Shown: piece by piece, positions 60,161 through 64,000 of the stretch
How the letters are laid out: each line of letters opens with the position of its first letter
How positions within the stretch are numbered: position 1 is the stretch's first letter
Source of the DNA: Acidobacteriota bacterium
GTDB taxonomy: Bacteria > Acidobacteriota > Vicinamibacteria > Vicinamibacterales > UBA2999
Direction: 5' to 3'
NCBI GenBank assembly: GCA_021731165.1
Contig: JAKFXY010000004.1
Location: 1 to 64,000 of the forward strand
Length of the DNA stretch: 64,000 nt
Program-made: the position numbers and the translations under genes
Notes under the pieces: generated by a model
Databases searched by the model: none
Told to the model about the DNA's origin: nothing
The model's input: only the letters and a program-made list of their open reading frames with translations

Positions 60161-61962
60161 TAGCGGGCCGGTGCGCCACCTGAGGGCGGCGGTACGACCG
60201 GAACAATCGGGGCAGCGCCAGGGCGCTGCGCTGGTGGTTGTTGCGCCTCAGGTGGGGTCGGCAGCTGCAAGGGAGGCTGGATCGGGAGGTCAATGACCGA
60301 CGCCGCTGGATCGGTCCCGACGCGGAACGGCCGCAGATCGGACTCCGAAAGGTCCAGCACGCGAATGATGTGCGGCGTCAGCGTGAGGACGATGTCGGTT
60401 TCCTGCGTTTCGCGCTTGGTGTGCGCGAAGAGCCTGCCGACAAACGGGATATCGCTCAAGCCGGGAATCCCCTGGACGACCTTTCGCTCGTCGTCACGAA
60501 TCAGGCCGGCGAGCAGGTTCGTCTCTCCGTCGCGCAGTCGGATCACCGTATTGATGGCGCGGTTGCCGAACGTGGGCAGCCCTCCGAACCCGGTGCCGGA
60601 GATGCTGCTGACTTCCACTCGTACCGCCAGCGACACCTCGTCGTCATGGTGGGTGCGCGGCGTGATGTCGATATTCACGCCGATGTTCTCGTAGTTGAAC
60701 GAAGTAATTGGCTGCTGGTTCACTCCGCCGGTGGCGATGGGGGAGAAGGTCGTGACCGGCACCGGTACGCGCTCGCCGAACCGCGCCTGCGAGGTCTGGC
60801 CCTCGGATGTCCGGAGCTGGGGGTTGGCCAGCGTTCGTGTGTTGCTGTCTGTCTTCAAGAGCCGGTAGAACAGGCCCGGCAGGTTCGTCATCAGGATGTC
60901 AGACTGCGCGAGGTTTCTGACGTCGCGTAGAGTGAGCCCTTCCGAGTTGGCATCGGCCGCACCGTTGATCCCAGGGGAGCCTGGCGAGGCGAGCTGGAGG
61001 CCGTACTCGCTGAGCCTCGTGCGGTCAACTTCCAACAGCTCAACATCGATGACGACCTCGGGCCGGGCCTTGTCGATCGCCGAGATGAGCTTGCCGGCGG
61101 CCGCGATGCGTTCAGGCGTGTCCTTGATCGAGATGGCGTTGGTGGCCGTCGTCGGCGCGATGCGTCGGCTGTCGATCACGATCCGGAGCAGGTCGATCGT
61201 CTCCTTGAGGTCGGCGTTGCTCAGATAGAACGTGCGGATGATCTCTTCCTCGTATTCGCGGCGCTTGGCGGGATTGTCGGGGATCACCGTAATCGTCCGC
61301 TGCGCCGTTACCTTATAGAAGTTCCTGGTCGCCTGCGAGATCGATGTCAGCGCCTCGTCCAGGGCGGCGTTTCGGAGGTCGATCGTCAGCGGTTCCTCGC
61401 GGAACGTCGGGTCGAAGACGATATTGACGTTTGCAAAGCGCGCGATCGCCGTATACACGTCGCGTGAACCCGCGCCGCGAAATATGAGCGACGAAGGGAG
61501 CCGCACATCAGCGGGCAGGTCCATGCCTGGAGGGCCCATGGTCCGGGAACGCTCGATGAGCGATTCGAGCCGTGTCTGGCCTTCGCGTGCGACAGCGACC
61601 TTGGCCCGCTGCTGATTGCGTACATCGCGGAGGAGCCCGTCAATATCGCCGCTGGCGGGGTTCAACTCCGACGCCACCTGCAGCTCAACGAGGGCCTCGT
61701 CCAGTTTTCCGGTTGATGCCAGGCGGCGTCCACGGGAGAAGTGATCCTGTGCGGCCCGCATCTTGGCGCGGTCGAGGGCCTGGCGCACTGCCCGGTTGTC
61801 GGGCTGCGCCTTGAGCACCTTGGTGTACTCGATGACGGCGCGGTCGTAGTCCTGGGCCTGCTCGGCGCGCTGGCCGGAACGGATCGCGCCGCCAGTGGCG
61901 CATCCGGCCAGGGTCAAGGCGAGCGCCGCCATGGGCGCAAATCGGCTAATTTGGTGTGCCAT
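60160..61962 (-). CDS. Secretin (type II/IV-like) with TPR lipoprotein N-terminus
   Basis: 600 aa. A lipoprotein signal (LTLAGCATGG) is followed by tetratricopeptide-like repeats (QDYDRAVIEYTKVLKAQPDN; GKLDEALVELQVASELNP), an STN-type domain (about 175-240), an N1-like domain (RTFYLSNADLKETIDLLRIV) and the secretin core (about 415-555: SEGQTSQARFGERVPVPV, VNIDITPRTHHDDEVSL, TVIRLRDGETNLLAGLI). The C-terminal 50 residues are Pro-rich. Secretins form large outer-membrane gates. No type II secretion or pilus gene is adjacent. ATG at 61962 chosen over 62001 because it opens the lipobox signal. It overlaps the lolA stop by 17 bases. Confidence 0.93.
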   Translation of the reverse strand: MAHQISRFAPMAALALTLAGCATGGAIRSGQRAEQAQDYDRAVIEYTKVLKAQPDNRAVRQALDRAKMRAAQDHFSRGRRLASTGKLDEALVELQVASELNPASGDIDGLLRDVRNQQRAKVAVAREGQTRLESLIERSRTMGPPGMDLPADVRLPSSLIFRGAGSRDVYTAIARFANVNIVFDPTFREEPLTIDLRNAALDEALTSISQATRNFYKVTAQRTITVIPDNPAKRREYEEEIIRTFYLSNADLKETIDLLRIVIDSRRIAPTTATNAISIKDTPERIAAAGKLISAIDKARPEVVIDVELLEVDRTRLSEYGLQLASPGSPGINGAADANSEGLTLRDVRNLAQSDILMTNLPGLFYRLLKTDSNTRTLANPQLRTSEGQTSQARFGERVPVPVTTFSPIATGGVNQQPITSFNYENIGVNIDITPRTHHDDEVSLAVRVEVSSISGTGFGGLPTFGNRAINTVIRLRDGETNLLAGLIRDDERKVVQGIPGLSDIPFVGRLFAHTKRETQETDIVLTLTPHIIRVLDLSESDLRPFRVGTDPAASVIDLPIQPPLQLPTPPEAQQPPAQRPGAAPIVPVVPPPSGGAPAR

Positions 61963-62608
61963 CGGTGATGACGTCGACGCCGCGCGGAATACGAAACGCA
62001 AACTCCTTATCGGACAACCCCAGGTTTTCCTTCAGATTGGTGAAGATGAGGGTTGATTCGCCCCCCTGCCGGTCCCGCGTCGTCAGGGCGCGCCACGTGA
62101 GGGTGGCCGGGTCTACGGCAATCACGAGGTACTCGTACTGGGGTTCCTCCCGCCTCGGAATGAGCTTGAGAGCGAGGGTGCCGGGCACCGGCGATTCAAC
62201 GTACGACGCGGTAAAGTCGCGTCCGATGTCTCCCTTGCCAGCCAGGAAGAGGGCCGGCGTCGTAGCCTGATCCTCCGTGGGGACCGGGGTGACAATCACT
62301 TGTCTGTCGAGCGGGATGTACGAGTAGACCTTTACGCCGTCGGAGACGAACTCCTTCTTCTCCGGAGCCATGTAGATAAACCGCATCCTCCCGGGCTTCT
62401 TCACCGAGACCGTCCCCTGTTCCTTGGTCTGCGTACGGAGCGCCCCGCCGCGATAGGTGTGTACGAAATCGGCGGAGAAATCGCGTACCCCTTGGTACCG
62501 CTGCTGGAGCGAGCGGGCAAGCGCTTCGGCCGAGGGCCGGGTCTGCGCCGAAACGAGGCCACCGGAGAGAGCGAGGACCAAGGCGAAGAACGGCAGACGG
62601 CTCACCAT
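61946..62608 (-). CDS. lolA: LolA-like outer-membrane lipoprotein carrier
   Basis: 220 aa. A signal peptide (LPFFALVLALSGGLVSAQ) precedes the LolA beta fold: FSADFVHTYRGGALRTQTKE, GRMRFIYMAPEKKEFVSDG, VYSYIPLDRQVIV, ALKLIPRREEPQYEYLVIAV and LTTRDRQGGESTLIFTNLK. LolA carries lipoproteins from the LolCDE exporter to LolB. Translation overlaps the secretin gene, itself a lipoprotein, so the carrier and a client are made together. Confidence 0.92.
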   Translation of the reverse strand: MVSRLPFFALVLALSGGLVSAQTRPSAEALARSLQQRYQGVRDFSADFVHTYRGGALRTQTKEQGTVSVKKPGRMRFIYMAPEKKEFVSDGVKVYSYIPLDRQVIVTPVPTEDQATTPALFLAGKGDIGRDFTASYVESPVPGTLALKLIPRREEPQYEYLVIAVDPATLTWRALTTRDRQGGESTLIFTNLKENLGLSDKEFAFRIPRGVDVITDGTPN

Positions 62609-62653
62609 AGAACCATAGCACGCGAGTCATGGCCCGGACCCAGGCCTGAGCCC

Positions 62654-63940
62654 TCACATTCTGGCGCGTTTGCGTGCGACGAATGCCCGGACCTCATCCA
62701 CACCACGCGCATTCAGTACATGGCGCGGCTCAACCCAGCCGCGGCGTGCCGTGCCTGTGCCGAAGCCCATCTGCCGGCCCAGCCATTCCGCACGATGCGC
62801 GTCGCTGCTGACGGTGAGTGTGACTCCGGCCAGAGCGGCCAGACGGGCCACTGAGCCGTCCATGTCCAAGTGGCCGGGCGCACCGTCGATCTCCATCGCC
62901 GTCCCGGTGGAGACAGCCGCGTCGAACAGCCGCGCAAAGTCGAGATCGTAGCCGCTTGATCGCGCGGGCGAACGGTTGGCGGGATGGGTAATGACGTTCA
63001 CGAGCGGGTGATGCATGGCCCGGAGGTAACGCCCCGTCAGGCTCGCACCGTCCTGGCCGGCCTCGTCGTGGAGCGATGCCAGCACGATGTCGAGGTCTTG
63101 GAGCAGCGAATCATCAAAGTCGAGACTACCATCCGGCATGATGTCGACCTCGACGCCGTGCAGAATCTGGATACCCACCACGCGCAGTCGCAGCGACTCG
63201 ATTTCGGCTTTCTGCCGCGCCACATCCGCCACGGCGAGCGTACGTGACGCTGCGGCACGTTCGGAATGGTCCGTGATGGCCACGTACTCGTAGCCGAGCT
63301 GCTGGGCTGCGCCCACCATATCCTCGAGTGAATCTCGGCCGTCACTCCAACTGCTGTGCACGTGGAGGTCTCCCCGGATATCGCTCTCATAGACCAGACG
63401 GGGCAGCCGCTCCCGGAGCGCCGCGTCGATCTCATCAGTTCCATGGCGAAGCTCGGGAGGAATATGTGGCAGGCCAAGCAGCTCGTAGAAGTGGGCCTCC
63501 GTCCGGCACTCGACGACAGTCCTTCCGCGGAGGAGCGCGGGGGAATCGAACGCAAGTCCATGGTCCACGGCTTTTGCGCGTAGCAGGGCGAGGTGATCGT
63601 CTGCACCCGTGTGCCAAGCGAGGGCGCTGCCCGCGCTCTCAGGCGTTGCCAGGTGCAGGGTCAGAGCGCCGCGCTCGGTCGTGAGGCTGCGCGCGCGGGA
63701 TGACGTCGCCGAGGTGGTTGTCACGATCGATAACGTCGTGAACCCTTTCAGGACTTGTGCGTGCTTCGATTCCGGGGCGATGACGAGGAGGGCGACGTCT
63801 TCCAGCTCTGGAGCAAATCGTCGAAGACCGCCGACGTGGTGGAGCTCATCGAAGGGCAGCCCAGCGCGGCGAGCCTCACGCGCGACTGTCGATGCGAGGA
63901 GGTGCGCGCGTCCGAGGGAAATGCGTGAGGAGAAGGACAC
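62654..63940 (-). CDS. PolX-derived PHP-domain protein with decayed polymerase domain
   Basis: 428 aa. Residues about 190-425 are a complete PHP hydrolase domain: GDLHVHSSWSDGRDSLEDM, VAITDHSERAA, ILHGVEVDIMPDGSLDFDD, VNVITHPANRS and SSDAHRAEWLG, as in the C-terminus of bacterial PolX. Residues 30-165 align with the PolX palm (VGGLRRFAPELEDVALLV, WHTGADDHLALLRAKA, FYELLGLPHIPPELR), but the second and third polymerase aspartates are Ala50 and Thr94, and the N-terminal HhH domain of PolX is missing. GTG at 63940; an in-frame stop lies five codons upstream. It may work as a metal-dependent nuclease only. Confidence 0.9.
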   Translation of the reverse strand: MSFSSRISLGRAHLLASTVAREARRAGLPFDELHHVGGLRRFAPELEDVALLVIAPESKHAQVLKGFTTLSIVTTTSATSSRARSLTTERGALTLHLATPESAGSALAWHTGADDHLALLRAKAVDHGLAFDSPALLRGRTVVECRTEAHFYELLGLPHIPPELRHGTDEIDAALRERLPRLVYESDIRGDLHVHSSWSDGRDSLEDMVGAAQQLGYEYVAITDHSERAAASRTLAVADVARQKAEIESLRLRVVGIQILHGVEVDIMPDGSLDFDDSLLQDLDIVLASLHDEAGQDGASLTGRYLRAMHHPLVNVITHPANRSPARSSGYDLDFARLFDAAVSTGTAMEIDGAPGHLDMDGSVARLAALAGVTLTVSSDAHRAEWLGRQMGFGTGTARRGWVEPRHVLNARGVDEVRAFVARKRARM

Positions 63941-64000
63941 GGCGCCACGATCTTATCCACGATGGGCAGGGAATTCACGGTCCCGTTTCAGCGATACTAG

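Overview
This 64 kb window reads as a chromosomal, housekeeping-rich stretch of a high-GC, diderm (LPS/Tat/TonB/secretin-type) bacterium. The best taxonomic clue is a secreted von Willebrand A protein of the 'VWFA-related acidobacterial' type (18533-19426). Together with a LolA-secretin pair, TonB-type transducer, GTG/TTG-rich starts and gene order, it points to Acidobacteriota, probably a Vicinamibacteria-like lineage (inference; no 16S or tRNA gene is visible). No phage, insertion sequence, CRISPR array or rRNA was found, and no gene-free gap exceeds 300 bases. The largest gap, 29796-30033, shows nothing convincing.

Layout. 1-5684 (minus): a tripartite RND efflux operon (Spy-like periplasmic protein, TolC, HlyD-type adaptor, RND pump cut by the window edge). 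5801-8278 (minus): ispH of the long plant/cyanobacterial type and an ECF sigma/anti-sigma pair. 8460-20000: pckA, gatB, a large membrane protein fused to DUF3108, ftsEX, RNase R, tatA (59 aa), the VWA protein. 20113-25570: a TonB-like protein, the groESL operon with promoter, CIRCE-like operator and terminator, a Fis-like peptide, purC, a flippase-like membrane protein. 25536-33197: nrdR, an NtrY-type kinase and NtrX-type sigma-54 regulator, a methyltransferase, and a second large membrane protein with a discoidin-like tail. 33225-35175 (minus): a Tat-exported TRAP binding protein and formiminotransferase. 35294-41548: one long operon (TPR, RDD, pgpA, cinA, plsY, gpsA, ftsY). 41553-44489: riboflavin genes ribD-ribE-ribBA. 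44586-49078: the conserved ffh-rpsP-khpA-rimM-trmD-rplS-rnhB block. 49134-51270: thiE and a RodZ-like HTH protein. 51295-60146: peptidoglycan recycling and synthesis (GHMP kinase divergent from nagZ-ldcA-mpl-pxpBC-murB-murA). 60160-63940 (minus): secretin, lolA and a PolX-PHP protein with a decayed polymerase domain.

Working together: lipid precursor and phospholipid genes (pgpA, plsY, gpsA), SRP-targeting genes (ftsY, ffh), and cell-wall genes (ftsEX, nagZ to murA) form tightly overlapping transcription units, most joined by ATGA or TGATG junctions. The most unusual points are several intergenic islands of heptanucleotide repeats with different unit sequences, a MurA with Asp in place of the catalytic Cys, adjacent plsY and gpsA lacking any ATG/GTG/TTG start at the expected place, a divergent promoter pair that looks leaderless on both sides, and a PolX homologue that has lost two of three polymerase aspartates.
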